The notes under the pieces: generated by a model | The model's input: the letters and a program-made list of their open reading frames with translations, nothing else | What the model was told of the DNA's origin: nothing | Database searches by the model: none | Position numbers and translations under genes: made by a program | Assembly: GCA_002454975.1 (NCBI GenBank) | Contig: DKJZ01000095.1 | Location: 1 to 34,401 of the forward strand | Direction of reading: 5' to 3' | Length of the DNA stretch: 34,401 nucleotides | Source of the DNA: Hylemonella sp. UBA6679 | GTDB taxonomy: Bacteria; Pseudomonadota; Gammaproteobacteria; Burkholderiales; Burkholderiaceae_C | Part shown: positions 1 through 7,495 of the stretch, piece after piece | Layout: every line of letters begins with the position of its first letter | Numbering within the stretch: the first letter of the stretch is position 1

Positions 1-468
1 CGCATGGACTGGCTGGTGGAAAAAGCCACCGAGCTGGGCATGGCCAGCTTGCAACCCTTGGCCACCGAGCGCACGGTGCTCAAACTCAGCGGCGAGCGCG
101 CCGAGAAAAAACAAGCCCACTGGCAAAGCGTGGCGATCGCTGGGTGCGAGCAGTGCGGCGGTAACCGCGTGCCACCCATCCACCCGGTACGCAAGCTCGA
201 GGCTTGGCTGACGCAACAAAAAACGGAAACAGGCTTGAAGCTGCTGCTCTCGCTGCAAGCGGGTAACCAGCCTGTGCGTCATTTGCTATCAAATCAAGAG
301 CAAGACATCACCTTCCTGGCTGGGCCTGAGGGTGGTTTGAGCCCGCAAGAAGAGGCTGCAGCCCTCGCTGCTGGCTTTGTGCCGGTGACCTTGGGACCGC
401 GTGTGCTGCGATCTGAAACCGCGCCGCTGGCCGCGCTGGCTGTGCTGCTAAATCAAGGATCTGCATGA
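1..468 (+). CDS. rsmE: 16S rRNA (uracil-1498-N3)-methyltransferase RsmE, C-terminal part
   Basis: This is the 3' end of rsmE; the gene is cut by the window edge, and codons before the first ATG at base 4 are still in frame. RsmE is a SPOUT-class, SAM-dependent enzyme that methylates N3 of U1498 in 16S rRNA of the small subunit. The visible 155 residues carry the family's core: KATELGM near the start, the GCEQCGGNRVP block around residue 47, the SAM-binding loop LAGPEGGLS and the knot-closing LGPRVLRSETA near the C-terminus. The stop TGA (466-468) overlaps the ATG of the next gene (ATGA), suggesting translational coupling. The family call is firm; the missing N-terminal PUA-like part cannot be seen. 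Confidence 0.95.
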   Translation, partial: RMDWLVEKATELGMASLQPLATERTVLKLSGERAEKKQAHWQSVAIAGCEQCGGNRVPPIHPVRKLEAWLTQQKTETGLKLLLSLQAGNQPVRHLLSNQEQDITFLAGPEGGLSPQEEAAALAAGFVPVTLGPRVLRSETAPLAALAVLLNQGSA

Positions 469-1637
469 ATGCCAACCTCTGGTTGCTGGCCGTGTGCCAA
501 GGCCTGTTTCTCACCAACAACGTGGTGTTCATCGCCATCAACGGCTTGGTGGGCCTGAGCCTGGCGCCTTCGCCCTGGATGGCCACGCTGCCGGTGATGG
601 GCTATGTGGTGGGCGGCGCGGTGAGCACCTCGCTGGTGGCGCGCAGCCAATCGCGCTGGGGGCGGCAGGTATCGTTTCAACTGGGCCTGGCCGTGGCGGT
701 GTTCTCCGCACTGTTGTGCGCCTTGGCTGTGTGGCTGGCGCAGTTTTGGCTCTTGGTGTTGGCCACCTTCATCGCCGGTTATTACAGCGCCAACGGGCAG
801 CTGTACCGTTTTGCCGCAGCCGAATTGGCCACGGCGGCCGCGCGTGAAAAAGCCATCTCGCTGGTGCTGGCCGGCGGCCTGATCGGCGCGATTGCTGGCC
901 CCAACCTGGCCAAATACACACGCACTGCCATGGCGGTGCCTTTCATGGGGGCTTACCTGGCCTTGGCCGTGGTTGCGGGTTTGGCCATGCTGCTCATGGC
1001 GCGCATTCGTTTTGCGCCGCCGCCCGCCCTCAAACCCAGCAGCGCGCATGGGCGCAGTGTGTGGGTGCTGATGGGCCAGCCGCCTTTTTTGGTGGCCATG
1101 TTGTCAGCGGCCCTGGGCTATGGGGTGATGAACCTGCTCATGGCTGCCACGCCCTTGGCCATGCAGGTCTGTGGGTTTGGTTTTGACGACGCGGCCTTTG
1201 TGCTGGAGTGGCATGTGATTGGCATGTTCGCGCCGGGCTTTTTCACCGGCCACCTCATCAAACGGTTTGGCACCCTGCCCATCATGGGCGTGGGCGTGTT
1301 GCTCAACGCGGTGTGCATCGCGCTGGCCCTGAGTGGTGTGGGCTTGCACCAGTTTGTGGGCGCACTGTTTTTACTGGGCGTGGGTTGGAACTTTTTGTTC
1401 ACCGGCAGCACCACACTGGCCCTGGGCACCTACCTCCCCGAAGAAAAAGACCGCGCACAAGGCGCCATCAATTTTGCGGTGTTCGGGGTGATGGCCATGA
1501 GCTCGCTGGCCTCGGGCGCGCTGGTCACCAGCCACGGCTGGCATTGGCTCAATGTGGGCTCGATCGTGCCGGTGGCGCTCACCGGCATCTTGCTGCTGTG
1601 GCTGACCATGAAAATGACCACCAAGCCCGCGGCTTAA
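465..1637 (+). CDS. MFS transporter
   Basis: A 390-residue polytopic inner-membrane protein made almost entirely of hydrophobic helices of about 20 residues, consistent with 12 transmembrane segments. A short polar stretch near residues 183-196 (PPPALKPSSAHGRS) separates two halves, as in major facilitator superfamily carriers. An MFS-like basic loop (ARSQSRWGRQ) follows the second helix, and an equivalent loop (HLIKRFGTLP) lies in the second half. The substrate cannot be told from sequence. The ATG overlaps the rsmE stop, so the two genes are probably co-transcribed. The gene ends in a hairpin-bearing intergenic region before a convergent operon. Confidence 0.85.
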   Translation: MNANLWLLAVCQGLFLTNNVVFIAINGLVGLSLAPSPWMATLPVMGYVVGGAVSTSLVARSQSRWGRQVSFQLGLAVAVFSALLCALAVWLAQFWLLVLATFIAGYYSANGQLYRFAAAELATAAAREKAISLVLAGGLIGAIAGPNLAKYTRTAMAVPFMGAYLALAVVAGLAMLLMARIRFAPPPALKPSSAHGRSVWVLMGQPPFLVAMLSAALGYGVMNLLMAATPLAMQVCGFGFDDAAFVLEWHVIGMFAPGFFTGHLIKRFGTLPIMGVGVLLNAVCIALALSGVGLHQFVGALFLLGVGWNFLFTGSTTLALGTYLPEEKDRAQGAINFAVFGVMAMSSLASGALVTSHGWHWLNVGSIVPVALTGILLLWLTMKMTTKPAA

Positions 1638-1652
1638 GGGACCTATGCCGCA

Positions 1653-1680
1653 TGAACGCCGGCATGCAGCCCGGCGTTCA
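1653..1680 (+). terminator. Hairpin after the MFS gene, probable terminator
   Basis: The 10-bp arms TGAACGCCGG (1653-1662) and CCGGCGTTCA (1671-1680) form a perfect inverted repeat with an 8-nt loop, 16 nt after the MFS stop. A short T-run (five T) follows about ten bases later. The stem is strong but the T-tract is displaced, so it may be a weak intrinsic terminator between convergent genes. Confidence 0.6.
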
Positions 1681-1692
1681 GGAAAACTTTTT

Positions 1693-1764
1693 CGTTGGCA
1701 CTCAGTTTGGTCATTAGCTTGGCAATTAAGCTGGGAATGACGCTGGGAATTAGGTTGGCATTTG
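1693..1764. repeat. Six degenerate 12-bp tandem units across the end of the M20 peptidase gene
   Basis: Read on the minus strand, 1764 to 1693 divides into six 12-base units: CAAATGCCAACC, TAATTCCCAGCG, TCATTCCCAGCT, TAATTGCCAAGC, TAATGACCAAAC and TGAGTGCCAACG. The consensus is close to TAATTGCCAACC. The first unit encodes the last four residues of the peptidase, the second opens with its TAA stop, and several later units also put TAA or TGA in frame. Copies are degenerate, so this is an old array. Confidence 0.6.
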
Positions 1765-3315
1765 GGCGATGACCTGCGCCACCGCCGCCGTCAGGCGCTT
1801 GGCATAAGGCACATGCAAAAACTCGTTCGGTCCATGCGCGTTGCTCTTGGGGCCGAGCACGCCACACACCATCATTTGCGCTTTGGGAAAGCCTTGCGAG
1901 AGCATGTTCATCAAGGGAATGGTGCCGCCCTGGCCGATGTAGCCCACACCCGCGCCAAAGTGCGCGGTTGATGCGTCATTGAGCGCGCGCTCAAACCACG
2001 GCGCGGTCTCAGGTGCGTTCCAACCGGTGGCCCCACCGCCACCCTCAAAAGTCACGCGGGCTTGGTAGGGCGCGTTGTCTTCGAGCAATTGTTTCAACTC
2101 TTGCACCGCCTTGGCAGCGTCCACCAAGGGGGGCAGGCGCAGCGAGAGTTTGAAAGCGGTGTAGGGCCGCAGCACATTGCCGGCGTTGCCCAAATCGGGC
2201 AGGCCTTCAACGCCGGTGACGCTCAGCGTGGGCACCCAGGTGCGGTTGAGCAAGGCTTGCAGCGGGTCGGTGGTGGTGGGCAGGGCGAACGCGGTGGCGC
2301 CGCCGCAGTCGTAGTGCGCCCAGGGAAAACGTTTGTAGAGTTCGTCGCCCAAAATCGCGGCAGTGGCTTGCGCTTGCTTCAAGCGCTCGGGCGGCACCTC
2401 GCAATGAAAACTCGCAGGCAGCAAGCGGCCGGTGGCGCTGTCTTCTAGGCGGTCAAGCACCTGGCGCATGATGCGAAAACTCGAGGGCACCAGGCCGCTG
2501 GCATCGCCCGAGTGCACGCCCTCGGTCAGCACCTGCACCTTGAGGGTGCCGCCCGCCATGCCGCGCAAGCTGGTGGTGAGCCACAGTTGCTCGTAGTTGC
2601 CCGCACCACTGTCTAAGCAAATCACCAAGCCCACATCGCCCAGGCGAGTTTTGAGCGCGTCGACATAGGGCAGCAAATCGTAAGAGCCCGACTCTTCGCA
2701 GGTCTCGATCAAACCCACGATGCGCGGGTGCGCCACACCTTGCGCTTGCAGGGCTTGGATGGCCGCGATGCTGGCGTACACCGCGTAACCGTCGTCCGCA
2801 CCGCCGCGGCCGTACAACTTGCCGTCCTCGTACTTGGGCGTCCAGGGGCCCAGGTCGTTGCGCCAGCCGGTGAACTCGGGCTGCTTGTCCAGGTGGCCGT
2901 ACATCAGCACGGTTTGCTGAGATGTTACTTTTGCTGTGGCTGTGGTTTTTGCTTCTGTTTTTATAGCGCCACCTTGTTGCTGCGCTTGGCCTGATGCCTG
3001 GTTTTCTTGAGAAACACCAGAACTTGCTGGCACTTCAAAAAACAACACCGGTGTGCGGCCATCCAGGCGTATGACCTCGAGCTTCAAGCCACGCACTTTT
3101 TGCGCCTCCACCCAGGCCGCGGCGTTGCGCATCACCATGTCGATGTAGCCGTGCGCGGCCCAGTCTTTGTCGAAGCCCGGCGACTTGGCAGGAATAGCGA
3201 TGTAGTCTGAGATCTGGCGCACGATGTCGCCGTCCCACTGCGCGCTCACCTGCGCGAGCGCTTGGGCGGCGTCCAGGGAGCCGGCGGGCATTTCTTTGTG
3301 CAATGGGGCGTTCAT
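1750..3315 (-). CDS. M20-family metallopeptidase (dipeptidase type)
   Basis: A cytoplasmic zinc hydrolase of the M20/M25/M40 clan, 521 residues. Metal-site motifs are visible: MYGHLDKQPEF (His141, Asp143), YGRGGADDGY (bridging Asp near 174), the catalytic/metal pair in ETCEESGSYD (Glu207-Glu208), and a C-terminal AHGPNEF histidine near 497. The dimerisation domain would lie between these blocks. It resembles dipeptidases of the CNDP/PepV-like group; the exact substrate is unknown. Residues about 98-134 form a Gln/Thr/Ala-rich insertion just before the first metal ligand, encoded by DNA visibly richer in A+T than its flanks. This is the last gene of a four-gene minus-strand operon, 33 bp after yigZ. 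No signal peptide is seen. Confidence 0.88.
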   Translation of the reverse strand: MNAPLHKEMPAGSLDAAQALAQVSAQWDGDIVRQISDYIAIPAKSPGFDKDWAAHGYIDMVMRNAAAWVEAQKVRGLKLEVIRLDGRTPVLFFEVPASSGVSQENQASGQAQQQGGAIKTEAKTTATAKVTSQQTVLMYGHLDKQPEFTGWRNDLGPWTPKYEDGKLYGRGGADDGYAVYASIAAIQALQAQGVAHPRIVGLIETCEESGSYDLLPYVDALKTRLGDVGLVICLDSGAGNYEQLWLTTSLRGMAGGTLKVQVLTEGVHSGDASGLVPSSFRIMRQVLDRLEDSATGRLLPASFHCEVPPERLKQAQATAAILGDELYKRFPWAHYDCGGATAFALPTTTDPLQALLNRTWVPTLSVTGVEGLPDLGNAGNVLRPYTAFKLSLRLPPLVDAAKAVQELKQLLEDNAPYQARVTFEGGGGATGWNAPETAPWFERALNDASTAHFGAGVGYIGQGGTIPLMNMLSQGFPKAQMMVCGVLGPKSNAHGPNEFLHVPYAKRLTAAVAQVIAQMPT

Positions 3316-3348
3316 GGGTGGGCTTTCACGTGTGGTCGATCCACATTG

Positions 3349-3951
3349 TCAGCCAGCCGCGTCCTCGGTGTCCAGCCAATGCAATTGGCCCTGTCCGCCG
3401 TCAAGCATGCGGGCTTTCAAAGACGCCGCGGACGCTTCGACCAATTGCCAGCGCAGGGTCACCACATCACCATGCTGGGCTGAGAGCAATTCAGCGCCCA
3501 CCGCTTGAGCTTCGCGCCGCGCCCAACCCTCCAGCGCGTAGGGCACGGTGCAGCTGAGTGTGGTGAGGCGTTGCACCGCCACTTTGTCAGCGCTCAACAA
3601 GGCTTGCGCCACCGCATCGGTGTAGGCGCGCACCAGGCCACCCGAACCCAATTTGACGCCACCGAAATAACGCACCACGGTGGCCAACACGCCTTCAAGT
3701 TGCTGGTGCCGCAAGACCTCGAGCATGGGCCGCCCGGCGGTGCCACCGGGCTCGCCGTCGTCATGGGCGGCCGATTGACCACCGGCCATCAACGCCCAGC
3801 AGACATGCGCGGCACCCGGGTGCTGCGCGCGCAAATCAGCCACGATGCGCAGGGCCGCCGCACGGTCGGGCACAGCCTGCACGCAGCCCAAAAAACGGCT
3901 TTTCTTGATGAGCAGCTCGGCGTGCACCGGCTCGCGCAGGCTGTAGGGCAT
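3349..3951 (-). CDS. YigZ/IMPACT (UPF0029) family protein
   Basis: A 200-residue protein of the YigZ/IMPACT family. The N-terminal UPF0029 domain is recognised from ELLIKKSRFLGCV, CWALMAGGQSAAHDDGEPGGTAGRPML and VVRYFGGVKLGSGGLVRAY, which form the conserved core. The C-terminal ferredoxin-like domain (DUF1949-type) is short and less conserved. Bacterial members have no settled function; the eukaryotic relative IMPACT acts in translational control. It sits 23 bp downstream of the hydrolase gene and 33 bp upstream of the peptidase gene, so it is probably read as part of their operon. Length is normal for the family. Confidence 0.88.
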   Translation of the reverse strand: MPYSLREPVHAELLIKKSRFLGCVQAVPDRAAALRIVADLRAQHPGAAHVCWALMAGGQSAAHDDGEPGGTAGRPMLEVLRHQQLEGVLATVVRYFGGVKLGSGGLVRAYTDAVAQALLSADKVAVQRLTTLSCTVPYALEGWARREAQAVGAELLSAQHGDVVTLRWQLVEASAASLKARMLDGGQGQLHWLDTEDAAG

Positions 3952-3974
3952 CGCAGCTCAGGCCACCGTCAAAC

Positions 3975-4868
3975 TCAGGCGTGCTTGGCCAAGAAGCGCA
4001 GCACCGCCTCGCTCACCGCTTGTGGGTTTTCGCGCTGCGGGAAGTGGCCCAGGCCGGCCAACAATTCGCGCTCATAGGGGCCGCTGAAAAACGCCTCTTT
4101 GCCGGCCGAGGTTTCGGGCAAGCTCACGCCATCGGCAGCGCCGTGCAACATCAGCGTGGGCACGGCCAACACAGGCGCGGGGTTGAGCGCCGCGTCATCG
4201 GCCACATAGGCCGGGTCATCGGGCGCGTGGCCCCAGCGGTGGCAATACGAGTGCAGGGTGACCTCGGGCCAATCGGGGTTGTCAAAGGCCTGGGCGGTGG
4301 CTTCGAATTCTTCGGGGGTGTACCAGCCCGCAGGCGACCAGGTGTCCCACATGATCTTGGCGAAGTCTTTGCCCTGCGCGCGCACCGTGGCTTGGCCGCG
4401 CGGCGTGGCCATGAACCAGTGGTACCAGTAGTTGCGCACCTGTTCCATGCTCAAGGCCTGGTTGGGGTTGTTGGTGCCGTACCCCACCGAGATGATGACG
4501 AGGTGGCTGGCGATGCCGTGGGCCAAACCGCAAGCGTTGGCCGCGGCGCGTGCGCCCCAGTCGTGGCCCACCAAGACCGGTTTGTCCAGCTTCATGGCGT
4601 GCACAAAGTCGATCAAGTCACGCCCCAGGCTGGCCAACTGTCCGGTGCGCGGTGTGGCCTCGTTCAAAAACGTGGTGGGCGAAAAGCCACGCAGCGCTGG
4701 GGCAATCACCCGGTAACCAGCGGCCACCAAAGCAGGGGCCACCTGCGCCCAGCAACGCGGGCTGTCAGGCCAGCCGTGAATGAGCACAATGGTGCGGTCT
4801 TGATGGGGCGCTTGGGGCAACCATTCTTGGTAGCCCACGCGCAGCAAAGGGGTGTTGATGAATTGCAT
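3975..4868 (-). CDS. Alpha/beta hydrolase, epoxide-hydrolase-like
   Basis: A 297-residue alpha/beta-hydrolase-fold enzyme. HGWPD (31-35) is the oxyanion-hole motif. GHDWGAR places an aspartate (Asp103) at the nucleophile elbow, as in epoxide hydrolases and haloalkane/haloacetate dehalogenases rather than serine esterases. LHGAADGVS holds a candidate acid residue and GLGHFPQREN the catalytic histidine. Start choice: the ATG at 4868 shares a base with the upstream TGA (TGATG), which supports MQFINTP as the start over a longer upstream reading. The overlap with the Bug receptor gene suggests that both proteins serve uptake and breakdown of the same kind of compound, which is inference. The natural substrate is unknown. 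Confidence 0.85.
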   Translation of the reverse strand: MQFINTPLLRVGYQEWLPQAPHQDRTIVLIHGWPDSPRCWAQVAPALVAAGYRVIAPALRGFSPTTFLNEATPRTGQLASLGRDLIDFVHAMKLDKPVLVGHDWGARAAANACGLAHGIASHLVIISVGYGTNNPNQALSMEQVRNYWYHWFMATPRGQATVRAQGKDFAKIMWDTWSPAGWYTPEEFEATAQAFDNPDWPEVTLHSYCHRWGHAPDDPAYVADDAALNPAPVLAVPTLMLHGAADGVSLPETSAGKEAFFSGPYERELLAGLGHFPQRENPQAVSEAVLRFLAKHA

Positions 4869-5860
4869 CAGCCGAGGGTGATCTTGGCAAAGGCCGCCAC
4901 GCGCTTCCATTTGGCCGCATCGGCTGCCATGAAGGCCGCGCTGGCCTGGGCGTTTTGAAACCCCACATCAGCCCCGCGCGAGGCCATGACACGGGCAATT
5001 TCGGGGTCGTTGGCCACTTTGTCCAGCGCCTGTTCTACCCGGCTGACCACCGCCGCGGGCACCCCCGCAGGGGCGGCAATGCCAAACCAAGCGCTCACGT
5101 CAAAGTCGCTCAACCCAGACTCCACCAAGGTGGGCACTTGCGGCAAAGTTTTGCTGCGGGTGCGGGTTGTGACCGCCAAGGCGCGCACGGTGCCGCCCTG
5201 AATCTGGCCGATGATGGAGGGCAGGTTCTCGAACATCACATCAATCTCGCCGCCCAACAAACCCGTCACCGCTGCAGCCGCACCGCGGTAGGGAATGTGG
5301 GTGATGAACGCGCCCGTGGTGGACTTGAGCAACTCCGCGCTCAGGTGCAGCGAGGTGCCGTTGCCGTTGGAGCCGTAGTTGAGTTTGCCCGGTGCGGCTT
5401 TGGCCGCGCTGATGAGCTCGGCCACCGTTTGAAAGCGGCTCTTGGCGCTCACCACCAGCACATTGGGCACACGGCCCACCAGCCCCAGGGGCACGATGTG
5501 CTCGGGCTTGTAGGGCAGGGTGTCGTAGAGCGCGGGGCTGATGGTCAGCGGGGGCGAGGCCATGAGCAGTGTGTAGCCGTCGTTGGGCGCACGCGCCACC
5601 TCTGCCGCCCCCAGGTTGCCGCCGGCACCGGGTTTGTTCTCAATCACCACCGGCTGGCCAAGCTCTTGCGCGAGTTTGGGGCCAATCAGGCGGGCCATGT
5701 TGTCGATCAAACCACCGGGCGGAAAAGGCACCACCAGTTTGATGGGCCGACCCGGCCAGGTTTGCGCCAGTGCCCAGCCGGGCAGCGCCAAGGCGCTCAG
5801 GCTGAGCACGTCGCGGCGGTTCAAACCGCTGCTGACCTGAGGAAATGTTTTGCGTGGCAT
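4868..5860 (-). CDS. Tripartite tricarboxylate transporter substrate-binding protein (Bug family)
   Basis: A periplasmic solute receptor of about 330 residues. The N-terminus reads as a twin-arginine-like signal (NRRDVLSLSALALPGWALAQ) with probable cleavage after ALA. The mature protein opens with the Bug hallmark WPGRPIKLVVPFPPGG, followed by NKPGAGGNLGAAEVARAPNDGYT and YGSNGNGTSLHL, all typical of the family. Start: the ATG at 5860 has an AGGAG box six bases upstream; an in-frame extension to 5929 has no such support. No TctA/TctB membrane genes are nearby, the usual case for the many orphan Bug receptors of Burkholderiales. First gene of a four-gene minus-strand operon and divergent from the TRAP receptor gene. 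Confidence 0.92.
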   Translation of the reverse strand: MPRKTFPQVSSGLNRRDVLSLSALALPGWALAQTWPGRPIKLVVPFPPGGLIDNMARLIGPKLAQELGQPVVIENKPGAGGNLGAAEVARAPNDGYTLLMASPPLTISPALYDTLPYKPEHIVPLGLVGRVPNVLVVSAKSRFQTVAELISAAKAAPGKLNYGSNGNGTSLHLSAELLKSTTGAFITHIPYRGAAAAVTGLLGGEIDVMFENLPSIIGQIQGGTVRALAVTTRTRSKTLPQVPTLVESGLSDFDVSAWFGIAAPAGVPAAVVSRVEQALDKVANDPEIARVMASRGADVGFQNAQASAAFMAADAAKWKRVAAFAKITLG

Positions 5861-5990
5861 GCCCGTCTCCTGTTTATTTGGATAAACCCATAACTTAACC
5901 CATGGCACAGCCCGCAGCCCCCGTAACAATGCTTAGTGCGTGACACCAAGCCTTGCGCATGGGTGAAAATCGGGTTTTTAAGGCCACGCC

Positions 5991-6995
5991 ATGTTTGACC
6001 CCACACTTTCTCGCCGCGCCTTGCTCGGCGCTGCCGCTGCGGCCCTGGTGCCGGCCAGCCACATGGCGCACGCGGCCAAAACGCAGCTGCTGCGCATCTC
6101 CACCCCGGCGGTGGCCGACGATTGGCACGCCAAGATGTGGACAGTCTTCAAAGAGCAGCTCGACAAACAGGCCCCGGGCCAGTTTGAGGTGCAAATCAAC
6201 CTCAACGGCAGCCTCTTCAAGCAAGGTGCTGAAGCCGTGGCCCTGGCGCGCGGCAACCTCGAGTTGGCCAGCATCTCGGCCTTTGACATCGCCAAGGTGG
6301 TGCCAGCGTTTTCGCTGTTCACCGCGGGCTACATGCTGCGCGACCCGGCGCACCTCATGGCGGTGATGGGCGGGCCCATAGGTGCTGATCTGTACAAAGA
6401 GGTGAGCGCGAAGATGGACATCACCGTGCTCAGCCCCCTGTACCTGGGCACGCGCCAGCTCAACCTGCGGCAAAAACGCGAGGTGAAAACGCCCGCCGAC
6501 CTCAAGGGCGTGAAGCTGCGCATGCCATCGACCAAAGAGTGGTTGCTGCTGGGCAACGCGCTGGGCGCCACTGCCACGCCGCTGGCGTTTGGCGAGGTGT
6601 ACCTAGGCCTCAAAACCGGCACGATTGATGCGCAAGACAACCCGCTGCCCACCACCAAAAGCGCGAAGTTTTACGAGGTCACGCAACAAATCACGCTCAC
6701 CAACCACCTGGTTGACAGCCTTTTCATCGTGGTCTCCAACAAGCTTTGGCAAGGGCTGCCTGCCCAGGAGCAACAGCGCTTGAAAAGCGCTGCACAAGCC
6801 GCCGCGCTGTACAACAACACCCAGCGCATGGCCGATGAAAAAAACCTGCTGGCTTTTTTTGAAAGCCAAGGCCTGCGGGTGACCACCCCCGACGTGGCAG
6901 CCTTTCGCACCGCGGTGCACAACGCCTACGCCGGCTCCGAGCTGGCCAAGCAATGGCCCGCCGGGCTGGCCGAGCGCGTGGCAGCGGTGCGATGA
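5991..6995 (+). CDS. dctP: TRAP transporter solute-binding protein DctP
   Basis: A 334-residue periplasmic receptor for a tripartite ATP-independent transporter. The signal SRRALLGAAAAALVPASHMAHA has two arginines before a hydrophobic core, so Tat or Sec export are both possible. DctP-type features include VQINLNGSLFKQGAEAVALARG, LKGVKLRMPSTKEWLLLGNALGA and GLKTGTIDAQDNPLPTT, where the conserved ligand arginine is expected in KLRMP. It binds an organic acid, exact ligand unknown, and delivers it to the DctQM membrane part encoded next. The gene overlaps dctQ by four bases (ATGA) and lies 130 bp from the divergent Bug operon. Confidence 0.92.
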   Translation: MFDPTLSRRALLGAAAAALVPASHMAHAAKTQLLRISTPAVADDWHAKMWTVFKEQLDKQAPGQFEVQINLNGSLFKQGAEAVALARGNLELASISAFDIAKVVPAFSLFTAGYMLRDPAHLMAVMGGPIGADLYKEVSAKMDITVLSPLYLGTRQLNLRQKREVKTPADLKGVKLRMPSTKEWLLLGNALGATATPLAFGEVYLGLKTGTIDAQDNPLPTTKSAKFYEVTQQITLTNHLVDSLFIVVSNKLWQGLPAQEQQRLKSAAQAAALYNNTQRMADEKNLLAFFESQGLRVTTPDVAAFRTAVHNAYAGSELAKQWPAGLAERVAAVR

Positions 6996-7495
6996 AGACC
7001 GGCAAATTGGCGCGCCTGCGGCAAGCTTGCGAAGCCCTGGGCGTGCTGTTGTTTGCACTGCTGTTTGGGGTGTTTGTGCTGCAGGTTTTGGCGCGCCTGG
7101 TGTGGCAGCAACCCTTGAGCTGGACCGACGAGGCCGCCGTCATGCTCTACACCTGGCTGGTGCTGTGGGGCACGGCCGCGGTGTGCCAGCCGCGTGAGCA
7201 TGTCGCGTTTGACCTGGTGTTTGCACAACTTCAACCGCACGGCCAACGACTGCTTTTGCTGCTGGCCTACACAGCCGTGGGTGGCCTGATGCTGTGGGCC
7301 TTGCCGGGCTCGCTGGACTACATCTGGTTCATGCGCCGCGAAAGCACCCCCGTGCTGGGCTGGCCGCTGCATGTGGTGTACGCGCCCTTTGGTGTGATGC
7401 TCGCTGCTTTGGTGGCTGCCTGTGCCTGGCGCGTGTGGGGTTTGCTTGGCGCGCGCTGGCGCCAGGTGGTGGGTGAGATGGGTACCCGCCCATGA
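6992..7495 (+). CDS. dctQ: TRAP transporter small permease DctQ
   Basis: A 167-residue protein with four predicted membrane helices, the size and topology of the DctQ small subunit, which pairs with DctM in the inner membrane. The family block LSWTDEAAVMLYTWLVLWGTAA is clear around residues 40-60, followed by the charged REHVAFDLVF loop. The start at 6992 is preferred over an upstream in-frame codon at 6953 because its ATG overlaps the dctP TGA. The stop again overlaps the dctM ATG, so all three subunits are translationally coupled. Confidence 0.9.
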   Translation: MKTGKLARLRQACEALGVLLFALLFGVFVLQVLARLVWQQPLSWTDEAAVMLYTWLVLWGTAAVCQPREHVAFDLVFAQLQPHGQRLLLLLAYTAVGGLMLWALPGSLDYIWFMRRESTPVLGWPLHVVYAPFGVMLAALVAACAWRVWGLLGARWRQVVGEMGTRP

